Source: Bacilli bacterium (lineage in GTDB: Bacteria; Bacillota_I; Bacilli_A; RFN20; CAG-826). Taken from it: a DNA stretch of 40,681 nucleotides. The notes beneath the pieces are model-generated. The model ran no database searches and was not told where the DNA came from. It saw nothing but the letters and a program-made list of their open reading frames with translations. The first letter of the stretch is position 1. The number at the start of each line of letters is the position of its first letter. This document shows positions 25,245 through 34,836 of this stretch, piece by piece. The stretch covers positions 1 through 40,681 of the forward strand of contig JAQVAY010000003.1 in assembly GCA_028690575.1 (NCBI GenBank), read 5' to 3'. Position numbers and translations under genes: made by a program.

Positions 25245-26383
25245 TAATTTTTGAATGATTTCTTAAATTTTGTGAATAAGGAATCTTTTGGATTGCTGGC
25301 ATTGCGGAACGATTCGAGGATAGTCTTTTGTTCTTTGGTTAACGTAGTGGGCACTTTTACGATGAGATGAACAAATTGATTTCCTGGTTTTCTAGTTCTT
25401 AAATCTTTAATGCCTTGACCTTTCATTCGAAGAATTTGACCAGGCTGAGTTCCAGCAGGAATACTCAATGTAACATCTCCATAAACAGTCGGAACATCAA
25501 TGTTGGTCCCTAATACTGCATCGACAAAATCGATTGGGACATCTAAGTGAATGTCGTTGCCATCTCTTTTGAAATCAGCGTGCGGTTTGATGAGAACTTC
25601 AACATATAAGTCACCATTTGGGCCACCATTGGTCCCTCTTTCACCTAAACCGCTGACGCGAATTTGCTGGCCTTCATTGATGCCGGCTAAAATGTGGACA
25701 GTAACATCTTTTTTCTTTCGCACATAGCCTTTTCCATTGCAGTTTGGACATTTATCGCTGATAACTTTTCCAGAGCCTTCACAGTTTGGACAAACTTCTT
25801 CACTTTCCATCGTACCAAACAAACTTCTTCTTTGCATACGGACATATCCGCGTCCATTACATGTAGGACAAGTTTTGACATCGTGAGCTGTTTTAGCTCC
25901 GGTTCCATGGCACACTGAACATTGTTCGTCGACGTTCAAAGAAATATTAATATCTCTTCCTAAAATGGCATCCATAAAGTCGACTTTGACGCGCATAACG
26001 ACATCATTGCCTCTTCGTGGTCCGGTGGGATTAGTTTGTCTTCGGGAGCTTCCTCCTCCAAAGAAGGAATTAAAGATATCTCCGAAGTCAAAGCCTTCAC
26101 CTCCTCCAAAACCACCAGCGAATGGGTTAGCACCACCAGGGTTACCCGCTCCACCAGGCTGTTCAAATGCGGCATGTCCGAATTGATCATAAGTAGCGCG
26201 TTTTTGATCATCATAAAGGATGTCATAGGCCATCTGCACTTCTTTGAATTTATTCTCATCACCACTGGTTTTATTATCTGGGTGATATTTTTTTGCTAAT
26301 ATTCGATAGGCACTTTTGATTTCATCCTTGGTTGCATTCTTTTTTAAACCAAGAATTTCATAGCAATCTCTTTTTTCAGCCAT
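25244..26383 (-). CDS. dnaJ: Chaperone protein DnaJ (Hsp40)
   Basis: A 379-residue type I J-protein that stimulates DnaK ATPase. J domain with HPD (KKYHPDNK), Gly/Phe-rich region (about 75-115), four CxxCxGxG zinc repeats (CSVCHGTG, CPTCNGRG, CPNCEGSG, CPNCNGKG), then the C-terminal substrate domains. The frame has an ATG at 26389, but it directly abuts AAGGAGG; the ATG at 26383, 6 nt from that site, must be the start. Last gene of the heat-shock operon. Confidence 0.96.
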   Translation of the reverse strand: MAEKRDCYEILGLKKNATKDEIKSAYRILAKKYHPDNKTSGDENKFKEVQMAYDILYDDQKRATYDQFGHAAFEQPGGAGNPGGANPFAGGFGGGEGFDFGDIFNSFFGGGSSRRQTNPTGPRRGNDVVMRVKVDFMDAILGRDINISLNVDEQCSVCHGTGAKTAHDVKTCPTCNGRGYVRMQRRSLFGTMESEEVCPNCEGSGKVISDKCPNCNGKGYVRKKKDVTVHILAGINEGQQIRVSGLGERGTNGGPNGDLYVEVLIKPHADFKRDGNDIHLDVPIDFVDAVLGTNIDVPTVYGDVTLSIPAGTQPGQILRMKGQGIKDLRTRKPGNQFVHLIVKVPTTLTKEQKTILESFRNASNPKDSLFTKFKKSFKN

Positions 26384-26404
26384 ATCCATCCTCCTTTTGA
26401 TAAA

Positions 26405-26432
26405 TCACCAGTAAAGATAACTCTACTGGTGA
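26405..26432 (-). other. Stem-loop between dnaK and dnaJ
   Basis: A 9-bp perfect stem (core CACCAGTA / TACTGGTG) with a 10-nt loop in the 66-nt gap. No U-run follows, so it is more likely an RNA-processing or stability element than a terminator. Confidence 0.5.
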
Positions 26433-26449
26433 AATGATTAGTGTTTTTC

Positions 26450-28294
26450 TTAAGCTTTATGTCCGTCTTTGCTAGTAAAATCAGCATCAACTACATCATC
26501 GCTTGAAGTTCCTGGTTTTGCTTCTTCAGCGGCTTTACCATCTGGTCCAGCAGAAGCGCCCCCAGCTTGCGCTTGTTGCATGTATGCAGCGGCTTGTTCA
26601 AGCTCATTAATGCGAGTTCTTAAAGTTTCGATATCGTTGTTATCTAAAGCAGTTTTTAACTCATCGCGCATTTTTTGAGTTTGTTCTTTTTGGGTTGGAT
26701 CCATCGACTCACCCTTTTCTTGCATAGCGATGTCAATATCATTGATTAAGCCTTCGGCTTTATTCTTGAGTTCGGTTTCTTCTTTTCTCTTTTTGTCCGC
26801 TTCGGCATTTTCTTGAGCTTCGCGAACCATGCGGTCGATTTCTTCTTTGCCTAAACCTGTGCTACCCGAAATAGTAATATTTTGTTCTTTTTGGGTATCA
26901 AGATCCTTAGCGTTGACTTTAACGATGCCGTTAACATCGATGGAGAAAGTGACTTCAATGCGAGGCTGTCCACGACGAGATGGTTTAATACCAGTTAGTT
27001 GGAAATGGCCGAGCAATTTGTTGTCGTGAGCCATGGGGCGTTCGCCCTGATAGACCATGATGTCGACCGCGGGTTGATTATCCGCAGCGGTGGAGAAGAT
27101 TTGGCTTTTGGTTGTTGGAATTGTTGTGTTGCGTTCAATTAAAGGAGTCATTACTCCACCGAGGGTTTCAATACCGAGAGTTAAAGGAGTGACGTCCAAT
27201 AAAACGACATCTTTGACATCTCCGCTCACGACGCCACCTTGATAGGCAGCACCGATGGAAACGGCTTCATCTGGGTTGACAGATAAATTAATTGATTTGC
27301 CAGTCATACTCTTTACTAATTCTTGAACAGCTGGCATACGGATAGAACCACCGATCATTAAAATTTGATCGAGATCTTTAGAGGTGATTTTAGCATCAGC
27401 AAGAGCGCGTTTAACTGGTTCTTCACATCTCTTTAAGAGATGTCTTGTCAAATCTTGGAATTTCGCTCTCGTAAGAGTGACTTCAAAGTTGACTGGTCCA
27501 GTGGCCTTCATGCTAATGAATGGAAGAGAAACAACAGTCTCCATCAAGGCCGAGAGTTCAATCTTAGCTTTTTCGGCTGCTTCTCTAATTCTTTGAAGCG
27601 AACTTTTGTCGGTGATATCAACACCACTTTCAATTTTGATTTGGGCTTTAATCCAATCAGCAACGACTTGATCCCAGTCATCACCACCGAGTTTGTTGTC
27701 CCCGGCTGTAGAAATAACTTCGAAAGTTCCATCGCCAATATCGAGGATAGAAACGTCGAAAGTTCCACCACCTAGATCGAAAACAAGAATCTTTTCTGAT
27801 TTTTTGGTGTCAAGACCATAGGATAACGCTGCGGCAGTGGGTTCGTTAATAATACGAACGACATCCAAGCCAGCGATTTGGCCAGCATCTTTAGTTGCTT
27901 GACGTTGAGCATCGTTGAAATAAGCGGGAACTGTAATAACAGCTTTGTCTACCTTGTGACCGAGATGAGTCTCAGCGTATTTTTTCATGTACGCGAGAAC
28001 TTTCGCGGAAATTTCTTGGGGAGTAAAGTCTTTATTAGTGCAGTTAATATGAATTTTTTCGGAACTTCCCATCTTACGTTTAATCGAGCTGATTGTGTCT
28101 GGGTTGGTGACGGCTTGACGTTTAGCGGCGTTGCCGACAATTTCTTCACCATTGGCTTTGAAAGCCACGACAGAAGGAGTTGTGTTGGTTCCTTCTGGAT
28201 TCGGGATGACTTTGACTGTGCCATCCGCTTGTAAATAACTCACGACGGAGTTAGTTGTACCTAAATCGATACCTAGAATAATTTCTTTTGCCAT
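26450..28294 (-). CDS. dnaK: Chaperone protein DnaK (Hsp70)
   Basis: A 614-residue Hsp70. The ATPase domain has [12 protein letters not shown] at the N-terminus, [17 protein letters not shown], and [12 protein letters not shown]; the substrate domain begins after [16 protein letters not shown]. The C-terminal lid ends in a Gly/Ala-rich linker and the acidic DDVVDADF segment, followed by KDGHKA instead of the EEVK tail of some relatives. Third gene of the HrcA-controlled operon, 15 nt after grpE. Confidence 0.97.
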   Translation of the reverse strand: MAKEIILGIDLGTTNSVVSYLQADGTVKVIPNPEGTNTTPSVVAFKANGEEIVGNAAKRQAVTNPDTISSIKRKMGSSEKIHINCTNKDFTPQEISAKVLAYMKKYAETHLGHKVDKAVITVPAYFNDAQRQATKDAGQIAGLDVVRIINEPTAAALSYGLDTKKSEKILVFDLGGGTFDVSILDIGDGTFEVISTAGDNKLGGDDWDQVVADWIKAQIKIESGVDITDKSSLQRIREAAEKAKIELSALMETVVSLPFISMKATGPVNFEVTLTRAKFQDLTRHLLKRCEEPVKRALADAKITSKDLDQILMIGGSIRMPAVQELVKSMTGKSINLSVNPDEAVSIGAAYQGGVVSGDVKDVVLLDVTPLTLGIETLGGVMTPLIERNTTIPTTKSQIFSTAADNQPAVDIMVYQGERPMAHDNKLLGHFQLTGIKPSRRGQPRIEVTFSIDVNGIVKVNAKDLDTQKEQNITISGSTGLGKEEIDRMVREAQENAEADKKRKEETELKNKAEGLINDIDIAMQEKGESMDPTQKEQTQKMRDELKTALDNNDIETLRTRINELEQAAAYMQQAQAGGASAGPDGKAAEEAKPGTSSDDVVDADFTSKDGHKA

Positions 28295-28309
28295 AATTTA
28301 ATTTCCTCC

Positions 28310-28897
28310 TTATGCATCGAATTTGTCTTGGGTTTGGTTTTCTTCTGGTTTTGTTTCTTTAGCCTTCTGCTTACCAGTTACTGATACAATGGCATGTCTA
28401 ATAATTAAGTCATGCAGTTTATATCCTTTGCCGTAAACACGGGCGACTCGATTCTCTTCGCCTTCAGATTCAGTGACATCCATGGCGTTCATCGTGAGAG
28501 CATCGAACTTATCACCAACATTGGGAGTGATTTCAACTACTCCTTCATTTTGTAATACCGACACCAGATTTCGGTATATATATTGGAATCCAGTCAGGTA
28601 ATTTTTCATGGCCGGATCAGTTGGCTCATTTTGTAAAGCGAGATAGAAACTATCGAGAATGGGAATCAGTGATTCAATGAATCCTTCAGCGCGGTACTTA
28701 ATCGCTCTTGATTGATCCTTTTCTAGACTAGCTCTTAAATTTTTAGTATCGGCATAAGCGCGATAATATTCGTTTTTCCAATGATCAACATCGCTTTTTA
28801 ATTTGTTGATCTCGTTTTTATAATCCTTACGATTATGAAGTTCCTTTTCCGTACATTCTTCTGTACAAGGTGTTTTGTCTTTAGGCATCTCCACCAT
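28310..28897 (-). CDS. grpE: Nucleotide exchange factor GrpE
   Basis: A 195-residue GrpE that releases ADP from DnaK. A long N-terminal coiled-coil (about 15-75, with NEYYRAYADTKNLRAS) precedes the C-terminal beta domain with GVVEITPNVGDKFD and VYGKGYKLHDLIIRHAIVSV. The frame extends to 28936, but AAGGAGG lies 5 nt before the ATG at 28897, fixing the start; this overlaps the hrcA end by 17 nt, so the two are translationally linked. Confidence 0.95.
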   Translation of the reverse strand: MVEMPKDKTPCTEECTEKELHNRKDYKNEINKLKSDVDHWKNEYYRAYADTKNLRASLEKDQSRAIKYRAEGFIESLIPILDSFYLALQNEPTDPAMKNYLTGFQYIYRNLVSVLQNEGVVEITPNVGDKFDALTMNAMDVTESEGEENRVARVYGKGYKLHDLIIRHAIVSVTGKQKAKETKPEENQTQDKFDA

Positions 28898-29930
28898 CTT
28901 TTCCTCCTTTATCATCAAATTGTGCGAAATATTCATTTAGTTTTTCACTCAAGTATTCGAGAGCGCTGAGCGCTTTGTCGTAATCCATACGAGTGGGACC
29001 GAGCAAGGTAATGGAAGTTTCTCCTTCACTTCCAAGCTTAATTTTAGCGGTAATGGCTGATACATCAGGATTTCCGCTCACGTCACCTATTTTAACGACA
29101 GGGATATTGCTATCTCCTTTTAAATTTCCTTCAACTTCTTTAATTAACGTACTGTCATTGAGAAGGTGGAACATTCTTTGAAGCTTTTCAGCGTCGTTTT
29201 TGAATTCAGGATTATTGAACAGTTCTTCTCTTCCGTACAAGGAGAGACGGTCGCTTGCGAAGCGAACAAATGTTTCAAGTAAGGCTTGATAAACCAAGTC
29301 GTGACTAACAATATAATCGTTAAGAATTGGTTTTAGAGCTTTTATTTTCTCAACTAATTGAAATATGGGTGTACCTTTCAAGCGATCATTTAATAAGGTA
29401 ACGCACGAGACTATTTCACTAGCATCAATGCCTTTTTCTAAGAGGAAGGTTTTGTTTTCCACGTAGCCTTTATCAGTCACAAAGACCGCTGTTATAGTAT
29501 TAGGACCAATAGGGACAAGCTGAATGTTAGCGAGTCGCTCTTCTTTTTCATCCGGACCCATAACCACAGAAACAAGAGAAGTCATTTGCGATAGTATTTC
29601 ACAGCTTGATTTGAGCACTTCTTCAATAGACTGAATCTTAGCAGTTAATATGTTTTGCAAAGAATATTTCAAGTCTTCATCGACACTTTTGTCGCGAAGG
29701 TGTTCGCAGTAGTAGCGATATCCTTGCGCGCTTGGGGCTCGCCCACTTGAGGTGTGTGTTTTTTCTATCAATTCACTTTTTTCCAAGGCTACCATTTCAT
29801 TGCGGATGGTTGCTGAAGAATAGGGAAGGTGATATTCATCAATCAAAGTTTGGCTACCGACTGGTTCAGCGTGTTTAATAAAGTATTCAACGATATGTTT
29901 AAGAATCGTATCACTTCTTGATAATGCCAT
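28881..29930 (-). CDS. hrcA: Heat-inducible transcription repressor HrcA
   Basis: A 349-residue repressor with an N-terminal winged helix (SRSDTILKHIVEYFIKHAEPVGS, with the conserved SSATIRNEM recognition helix) and a GAF-like dimer domain ending LLGPTRMDYDKALSALEYL. It binds CIRCE operators and is kept active by GroEL in relatives. The frame opens at 29951, but that ATG precedes the AAGGAGG; the ATG at 29930, 7 nt after it, is the start. First gene of its own autoregulated operon. Confidence 0.95.
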   Translation of the reverse strand: MALSRSDTILKHIVEYFIKHAEPVGSQTLIDEYHLPYSSATIRNEMVALEKSELIEKTHTSSGRAPSAQGYRYYCEHLRDKSVDEDLKYSLQNILTAKIQSIEEVLKSSCEILSQMTSLVSVVMGPDEKEERLANIQLVPIGPNTITAVFVTDKGYVENKTFLLEKGIDASEIVSCVTLLNDRLKGTPIFQLVEKIKALKPILNDYIVSHDLVYQALLETFVRFASDRLSLYGREELFNNPEFKNDAEKLQRMFHLLNDSTLIKEVEGNLKGDSNIPVVKIGDVSGNPDVSAITAKIKLGSEGETSITLLGPTRMDYDKALSALEYLSEKLNEYFAQFDDKGGKDGGDA

Positions 29931-29944
29931 ATCATAACCTCCTT

Positions 29945-29971
29945 TTAGCACTCTTTCGTTTTTAGTGCTAG
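29945..29971 (-). promoter_or_regulatory. CIRCE operator (HrcA binding site)
   Basis: A 9-9-9 inverted repeat. One arm is the perfect TTAGCACTC / GAGTGCTAA half; the promoter-proximal arm reads CTAGCACTA, with two mismatches. It starts 14 nt upstream of the hrcA ATG and covers the predicted transcription start. Confidence 0.9.
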
Positions 29972-29975
29972 TCTA

Positions 29976-30003
29976 ATTATAAAATGTTTGTTGGCAGTGT
30001 CAA
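29976..30003 (-). promoter_or_regulatory. Consensus sigma-A promoter of the hrcA operon
   Basis: TTGACA (29998-30003), 16-nt spacer, TATAAT (29976-29981), immediately upstream of CIRCE. Confidence 0.88.
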
Positions 30004-30043
30004 CAGGTAATTGCTAAAAAATAATCAGACATAGTCTAATTCA

Positions 30044-30067
30044 TAAAAAAATGGCTTTTTTGCCATT
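30044..30067 (-). terminator. Terminator of hemW
   Basis: A 6-bp stem (AATGGC / GCCATT) with a 6-nt loop, then seven T residues on the minus strand, 27 nt past the hemW stop. Confidence 0.8.
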
Positions 30068-30094
30068 AAAATAATGTTTCAAAAGTAAAAAAAT

Positions 30095-31198
30095 CTATTC
30101 GCTCATGAACTGAACGACGATTTGATCGAGTATCATCATTCCTTCGTAAGTAGGGATTAAATGATTGTCTTCTATCTTCAATAAACCTTCATTGATGAAT
30201 GATGTAATACTCGGCTGGTGAATGGAGAGGAAATCTTCGCCAAAACGTTTCTGGTATTCATCAAAGGATAAACCCAAGATGGTCCGCAAAGAGAGCATGA
30301 GGTAATATACTTTATCATCTTCATAAGTAACCAATTCCTTACTACCCAAGAATTGTCCATTGTTATATTGATTAATGCTGTTCGTGTTGCGGTAGCGATA
30401 TTTATCGACAAAGCCACTCGCTCCGAGACCAATTCCATAATACTGATCATCTTTCCAATAAGTGAGATTATGAAGGCTAAAACGACCTGGTTTGGCCCAG
30501 TTGCTTACTTCGTAATGAATAAAACCCGCTTCAGTCAATTGATTAGCGATTAAATCGTATAATTCTCGAGAATAGTCATCGCTGACTTCTTTAATTCCGT
30601 CAAGGTAAAATTTGGTGTGTGGGTGAATGGATAATGAGTAGCAAGAGATATGTTCGACCTCTAAATCAATTAAGCTATTAATATCCTGTAACAACATGTT
30701 TTTAGTAACCTGGGGAAGTCCTAAGATTAGATCGACGTTAATGTTATTAAAGCCAAGGTTACGCGCATGTCTAATTGCCGTCTTAACATCATTAAAAGTG
30801 TGATGTCTATTGAGCAAAGCGAGAATTTTATCATCTGTCGATTCCACACCCAAAGAAATACGATTAACTCCATATTTCTTTAACATAGTTAATTTTTTAA
30901 TACTTAGAGATTCTGGGTTAGCTTCAATTGTGAATTCTTCCGCATCTTTTGAATAAGGTTGAAGCATATTTAAAAGCTTCTCAAAGAGATGGTCTTCTAA
31001 CGAGGTTGGTGTGCCCCCTCCAATATATATTGTCTTTAGAGAATGGTTGATATTTGAAGATGTTAGTTCTTCTTGGAGCATCTCGAGATATTTTTCTGCT
31101 AAAGAAGTAAAATACTGCAACTTGGGGAAGTCGCAGTAATGACAAATGTGTTCACAAAAAGGAATGTGAATATAAAGGGAAGAGGGCTTATTTGTCAT
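30095..31198 (-). CDS. hemW: HemW, radical SAM heme chaperone
   Basis: A 367-residue radical SAM protein of the HemW family. The cluster motif is C15-x3-C19-x2-C22 (PFCEHICHYC), with GGGTPTSL in the SAM site and the HNLTYW heme-binding signature that separates HemW from coproporphyrinogen dehydrogenase HemN. The open frame reaches 31258, but the ATG at 31198, after AAGGA and 5 residues before the family SLYIHIPFC start, is preferred; it overlaps the upstream gene by 11 nt. lepA-hemW-hrcA order is typical of Bacillota, here interrupted by two extra genes. Confidence 0.92.
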   Translation of the reverse strand: MTNKPSSLYIHIPFCEHICHYCDFPKLQYFTSLAEKYLEMLQEELTSSNINHSLKTIYIGGGTPTSLEDHLFEKLLNMLQPYSKDAEEFTIEANPESLSIKKLTMLKKYGVNRISLGVESTDDKILALLNRHHTFNDVKTAIRHARNLGFNNINVDLILGLPQVTKNMLLQDINSLIDLEVEHISCYSLSIHPHTKFYLDGIKEVSDDYSRELYDLIANQLTEAGFIHYEVSNWAKPGRFSLHNLTYWKDDQYYGIGLGASGFVDKYRYRNTNSINQYNNGQFLGSKELVTYEDDKVYYLMLSLRTILGLSFDEYQKRFGEDFLSIHQPSITSFINEGLLKIEDNHLIPTYEGMMILDQIVVQFMSE

Positions 31199-31409
31199 CT
31201 TCCTTATCTTTGTAGCTGCTGATTTCTTCAGCGGTTTTTTCATCATCAACTGGGACAAGAACTCTATCTAGTTCTTCTTTGATGATTTCTTTTTCATCCT
31301 TTTTCGCTTCTTTGAGTTTTGGATGCATTAGACGGTGAATAATAAACGCAATTAAAGCGATAATTGCCGCAGCGATGACAATGATAAGAAATATTAATAA
31401 ATTGTCCAT
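31188..31409 (-). CDS. Small single-TM protein of unknown function
   Basis: A 73-residue protein with one strongly hydrophobic helix at the N-terminus (about residues 4-25) and a charged cytoplasmic tail rich in Glu, Lys and Asp. I recognise no family. It lies 12 nt after the Fic-fold gene and overlaps hemW by 11 nt, so it is cotranscribed with both. AAAGG upstream supports the ATG. Confidence 0.7.
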   Translation of the reverse strand: MDNLLIFLIIVIAAAIIALIAFIIHRLMHPKLKEAKKDEKEIIKEELDRVLVPVDDEKTAEEISSYKDKEDDK

Positions 31410-31421
31410 AAAATAGCCTTT

Positions 31422-32897
31422 CTAGTTACGAGGAATTGGTGTGTAAACATTTTTGTTTTTCACCATTTCTTTACGATAATACCCTAATTCCACTAAATGG
31501 TCCATAGATGTTCTTGCTGTTTCATATGCACAGCCAAGCGCTTTCTTGCATTGGGCAATCGTATATTTCTTCCCTAATGTGCAATGACGAGCATAAAACT
31601 TTGCTTCATTTCTCTTTAGGGAAGGATCTAATTCTAGAAGATGTTCTTCTAAACGGCAAGCCTGCTTTTCGTCTAAAACTGGAGGAATGTAACTGACAGC
31701 AATCTTTTCAGTTGAGACTTCGCTCACTTCTTCTTTTTCAACTGGTTTAGGCTCGCTCTTTTCAGTCGGCTTAACAACAGGTTCCCTTGGTTTTAGCTCA
31801 GGTTTAGCAAATATTGGTTCTCCTGGAAGAGGTTCTTTTTCAATAATTTGTTCTTTTTTAACTTCTATAATCGGCTCTACTGCCTCAGCGGGAACTTCTT
31901 CGATGCGATAGTAGTCTTTTTTCATCTCTTCGCTGTTTCGATTGGCGATATAATCGAGAACTTTTTCGCATTTATCACTGATATAAGGAAGGGCAAAGTT
32001 GATGAAATATGTCAAGTCATTGGTTTTTTGCACTTCAACAAGGAGGCGGGCGATGACATCTTGTTTCTCGTTAAGAAGTGATTCGAAAGGTAATAGAACA
32101 CCCAATTCAGAAAGGCCAGTATGAGCTAAGACAGCTTTCATCATTAATAGAGCAATTTCATCGTTATATGAAGGAAAAGGACGAATGTAATTTACATAAT
32201 AATATGTAGCAATACTTTTGACTAGACCACTACTTTTTCCATTCTGAATGAAAGAGAATAAATCGTTCATCATTGAATCGATTAAATGAACAGGAGCAGC
32301 AGTATAAACAGGATCAATTAAAACGCGATTTTCGGGATTCTTATCATCTTTAATCCGATAAAAGCTGGTCAGTTCAGATTCCCCAATAATTTTGGCGTAT
32401 AATTCGGCGAGGAAATCGATATCAATTTGGCTTGAAAATTTACTTTTTATAAAAGTTAATGAGTTTACATAATGTTTTAAGATTCGATGAGTGTTCGAAA
32501 TTTCTTTTACATTTCCTTGAACGAGTGAACGTAAATAAGGTTCCGTGACATCCAACTCATATTTAGAAGCGACAAACTCTAATGATTTAATCAACCAAGC
32601 ATCTTCAAATTGTTTGGCATCTCCGTTGCTTGGACTCATGCGCATATACTCACGTAAAATGCGAAGGAGTTTCCCTTCTAGTTCATTTACGGATGTGGCC
32701 ACTGTTGGGCAAAAGCACACCAGTAAAGAATTGCGATCAACGCTCTTGATATTTAAATACTGATTATAAGCGCTTCGATAGGAAAGAATATTGGCCCAGA
32801 TATTATCAATGAGAGACATTTTTAATTCTTTGCCAACTTCACTACGAGTCGCATATTTAGTTTCAGTAAAACGAATAGCTAAATCATTGCTTGCCAT
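31422..32897 (-). CDS. Fic-fold protein with degenerate active site and C-terminal winged helix
   Basis: A 491-residue protein. About residues 60-270 follow the Fic domain layout, including PVHLIDSMMNDLFSFI and a helix leading into the active-site loop. That loop should read HPFxxGNGR; here 239-247 read RPFPSYNDE: the catalytic His is Arg, both Gly and the final Arg are changed, only Pro, Phe and Asn remain. SVNELEG near 69-75 resembles the inhibitory helix of regulated Fic proteins. A Pro/Glu/Lys-rich linker (about 330-410) leads to a helix-turn-helix-like domain (about 415-491). AMPylation is unlikely; a binding or DNA-linked role is inferred. Own promoter; downstream are the one-TM gene and hemW. 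Confidence 0.7.
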   Translation of the reverse strand: MASNDLAIRFTETKYATRSEVGKELKMSLIDNIWANILSYRSAYNQYLNIKSVDRNSLLVCFCPTVATSVNELEGKLLRILREYMRMSPSNGDAKQFEDAWLIKSLEFVASKYELDVTEPYLRSLVQGNVKEISNTHRILKHYVNSLTFIKSKFSSQIDIDFLAELYAKIIGESELTSFYRIKDDKNPENRVLIDPVYTAAPVHLIDSMMNDLFSFIQNGKSSGLVKSIATYYYVNYIRPFPSYNDEIALLMMKAVLAHTGLSELGVLLPFESLLNEKQDVIARLLVEVQKTNDLTYFINFALPYISDKCEKVLDYIANRNSEEMKKDYYRIEEVPAEAVEPIIEVKKEQIIEKEPLPGEPIFAKPELKPREPVVKPTEKSEPKPVEKEEVSEVSTEKIAVSYIPPVLDEKQACRLEEHLLELDPSLKRNEAKFYARHCTLGKKYTIAQCKKALGCAYETARTSMDHLVELGYYRKEMVKNKNVYTPIPRN

Positions 32898-32920
32898 AAA
32901 AGATACCTCTTTATGGCTTT

Positions 32921-32950
32921 ATTATATAAACATTTCGAAAAATATGGCAA
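32921..32950 (-). promoter_or_regulatory. Sigma-A promoter of the Fic-fold gene
   Basis: TTGCCA (32945-32950), 18-nt spacer, TATAAT (32921-32926) on the minus strand; AAGAGG precedes the ATG. Confidence 0.7.
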
Positions 32951-32992
32951 GAAGAAAACCAAAATAACTACTAAAATTCTACTAAATAAAAA

Positions 32993-34807
32993 CTAATTAT
33001 CATCATCGTCAATCGATAAGATTGACATAAAGGCTTCTTGAGGTACTTCGACAGAACCAATCTTTTTCATCCTCTTTTTGCCTTCTTTTTGCTTTTCAAG
33101 AAGTTTCTTTTTACGAGAAATATCTCCTCCATAGCACTTGGCTAAGACATCTTTTCGCACTGCTTTAACATCAACGCGCGCCACTACTTTACCACCAATT
33201 GCAGCTTGAATAGGAATTTCAAATTGCTGTCGAGGAATCACTTCTTTGATTCTTCTAATAACGCCAAGACCTCGTTTATATCCATCAGGACGATAGATGA
33301 TGCTACTCAAAGCATCAACGACCGTCGCATTTAATAAGACATCCAATTTGACAAGATCGCTTTTTCGATATGAGGAGTATTCATAGTCAAAAGAAGCGTA
33401 TCCCTTCGTATAACTCTTGAGTTTATCAAAGAAATTATAAATAATTTCAGCAAGTGGCAATTGGTATATCAAAATCATTCTGGTTTCATCGAAATATTCA
33501 AGATTCTCATATATGCCACGTCTTTCTTGACATAACTCCATAGTCGCTCCGACATATTCTTTTGGAGTCATGATTGAAGCTTTAACATATGGTTCTTCAA
33601 TATGATCAATCTTTGAATTATCTGGCAGCTTGCTGGGGTTATCGAGATTAATTACGCTTCCATCTGTCATGTAAACATGATAAATAACGCTTGGAGCGGT
33701 CAAAATTAAATCGAGATCATATTCTCTTTCCAATCGTTCTTGAACGATATCCATATGTAATAAGCCAAGAAAACCACAGCGGAAACCAAAGCCAAGAGCT
33801 TGGCTAGATTCAGCAATATATTGTAAGGAAGCATCACTCAATGACAATTTATCAAGAGCATCTTTTAATTCGTGATATTCTTCGGAATAAACAGGGTATA
33901 ATCCACAGAAGACCATTGGATTCATTATTCGATAACCAGGGAGAGCTTTTGGGGCTGGATTATTGACTGAAGTGACGGTGTCACCAGGTCGGACATCTTT
34001 GATGTTTTTAATTTGAGCGCATAAATAGCCAACTTCACCTGCTGAAAGACTATCAACCTTAATCGGATTGGCAGCGTGAATTCCTAATTCAGTGACTTGG
34101 TATTGCTTGTTGGCTTGCATTAAGCGAATCTCATCGCCAATCTTGACAGTTCCATCCATAATGCGAATGAGAATCACTACTCCTCGATAAGAATCATAGT
34201 AACTGTCAAATATTAAAGCCTTCAAAGGTGCTTCATGGTTTCCATTTGGTGGAGGAACATCTTTAACTATCGTTTCCAATAATTCGTGGATGTGGTAGCC
34301 GGTTTTGGCTGATACTTCGACGACATCAGTGCAGTCAATACCAATCTTTTCTTCGATTTCTTTACGACATAAGTCTGGTCTCGCACTTGGCAAATCAATT
34401 TTATTGATAATTGGTAATATTGTTAGATCATTGTCGATGGCAAGATAAGTATTAGCGAGTGTTTGAGCTTCAACACCTTGAGTGGCATCCACTACCAAAA
34501 TAGCACCTTCACAGGCTGCTAAAGAGCGTGATACTTCATAGGTGAAGTCAACATGCCCTGGAGTGTCAATAAGATTAAAAATATAAGTATTTCCGTCATC
34601 CGCCTTATAGTTCAAAGTAACTGCGTTGAGCTTGATGGTTATGCCTCGCTCTCTTTCCAAATCCATGGAATCGAGAATTTGTTCCTTCATATCACGTTGT
34701 TCAATCGTTCCCGTCGCTTCTAAAATACGATCGGCGAGAGTGCTCTTGCCGTGATCAATATGGGCGATGATGGAGAAGTTTCTAATTTTCTTTTGATCTA
34801 TTTTCAT
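32993..34807 (-). CDS. lepA: Elongation factor 4 (LepA)
   Basis: A 604-residue translational GTPase that acts on stalled or initiating ribosomes. G1 [23 protein letters not shown] (G3) and NKIDLP (G4) are intact; EF-G-like domains follow, and the LepA-specific C-terminal domain includes [26 protein letters not shown]. Length is typical. No Shine-Dalgarno sequence precedes the ATG; an extended -10 box 13 nt upstream predicts a leader of about 7 nt. Confidence 0.96.
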   Translation of the reverse strand: MKIDQKKIRNFSIIAHIDHGKSTLADRILEATGTIEQRDMKEQILDSMDLERERGITIKLNAVTLNYKADDGNTYIFNLIDTPGHVDFTYEVSRSLAACEGAILVVDATQGVEAQTLANTYLAIDNDLTILPIINKIDLPSARPDLCRKEIEEKIGIDCTDVVEVSAKTGYHIHELLETIVKDVPPPNGNHEAPLKALIFDSYYDSYRGVVILIRIMDGTVKIGDEIRLMQANKQYQVTELGIHAANPIKVDSLSAGEVGYLCAQIKNIKDVRPGDTVTSVNNPAPKALPGYRIMNPMVFCGLYPVYSEEYHELKDALDKLSLSDASLQYIAESSQALGFGFRCGFLGLLHMDIVQERLEREYDLDLILTAPSVIYHVYMTDGSVINLDNPSKLPDNSKIDHIEEPYVKASIMTPKEYVGATMELCQERRGIYENLEYFDETRMILIYQLPLAEIIYNFFDKLKSYTKGYASFDYEYSSYRKSDLVKLDVLLNATVVDALSSIIYRPDGYKRGLGVIRRIKEVIPRQQFEIPIQAAIGGKVVARVDVKAVRKDVLAKCYGGDISRKKKLLEKQKEGKKRMKKIGSVEVPQEAFMSILSIDDDDN

Positions 34808-34820
34808 ATGTTTTCGCGTT

Positions 34821-34829
34821 ATTATAGCA
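34821..34829 (-). promoter_or_regulatory. Extended -10 promoter of lepA with ~7-nt leader
   Basis: TGCTATAAT on the minus strand; the hexamer ends 13 nt before the lepA ATG, between it and the helicase stop. No clear -35. Confidence 0.55.
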
Positions 34830-34836
34830 TAAAAGC

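Noticed and set aside
27440-27775. 111-codon plus-strand frame inside dnaK
   Set aside because: Antisense shadow of conserved dnaK codons with no start signal.
31188-31409. Toxin-antitoxin pairing of the Fic-fold protein with the small TM protein
   Set aside because: The Fic active site is degenerate, and the small protein lacks the inhibitory motif of FicA/VbhA-type antitoxins; it has a membrane helix instead.
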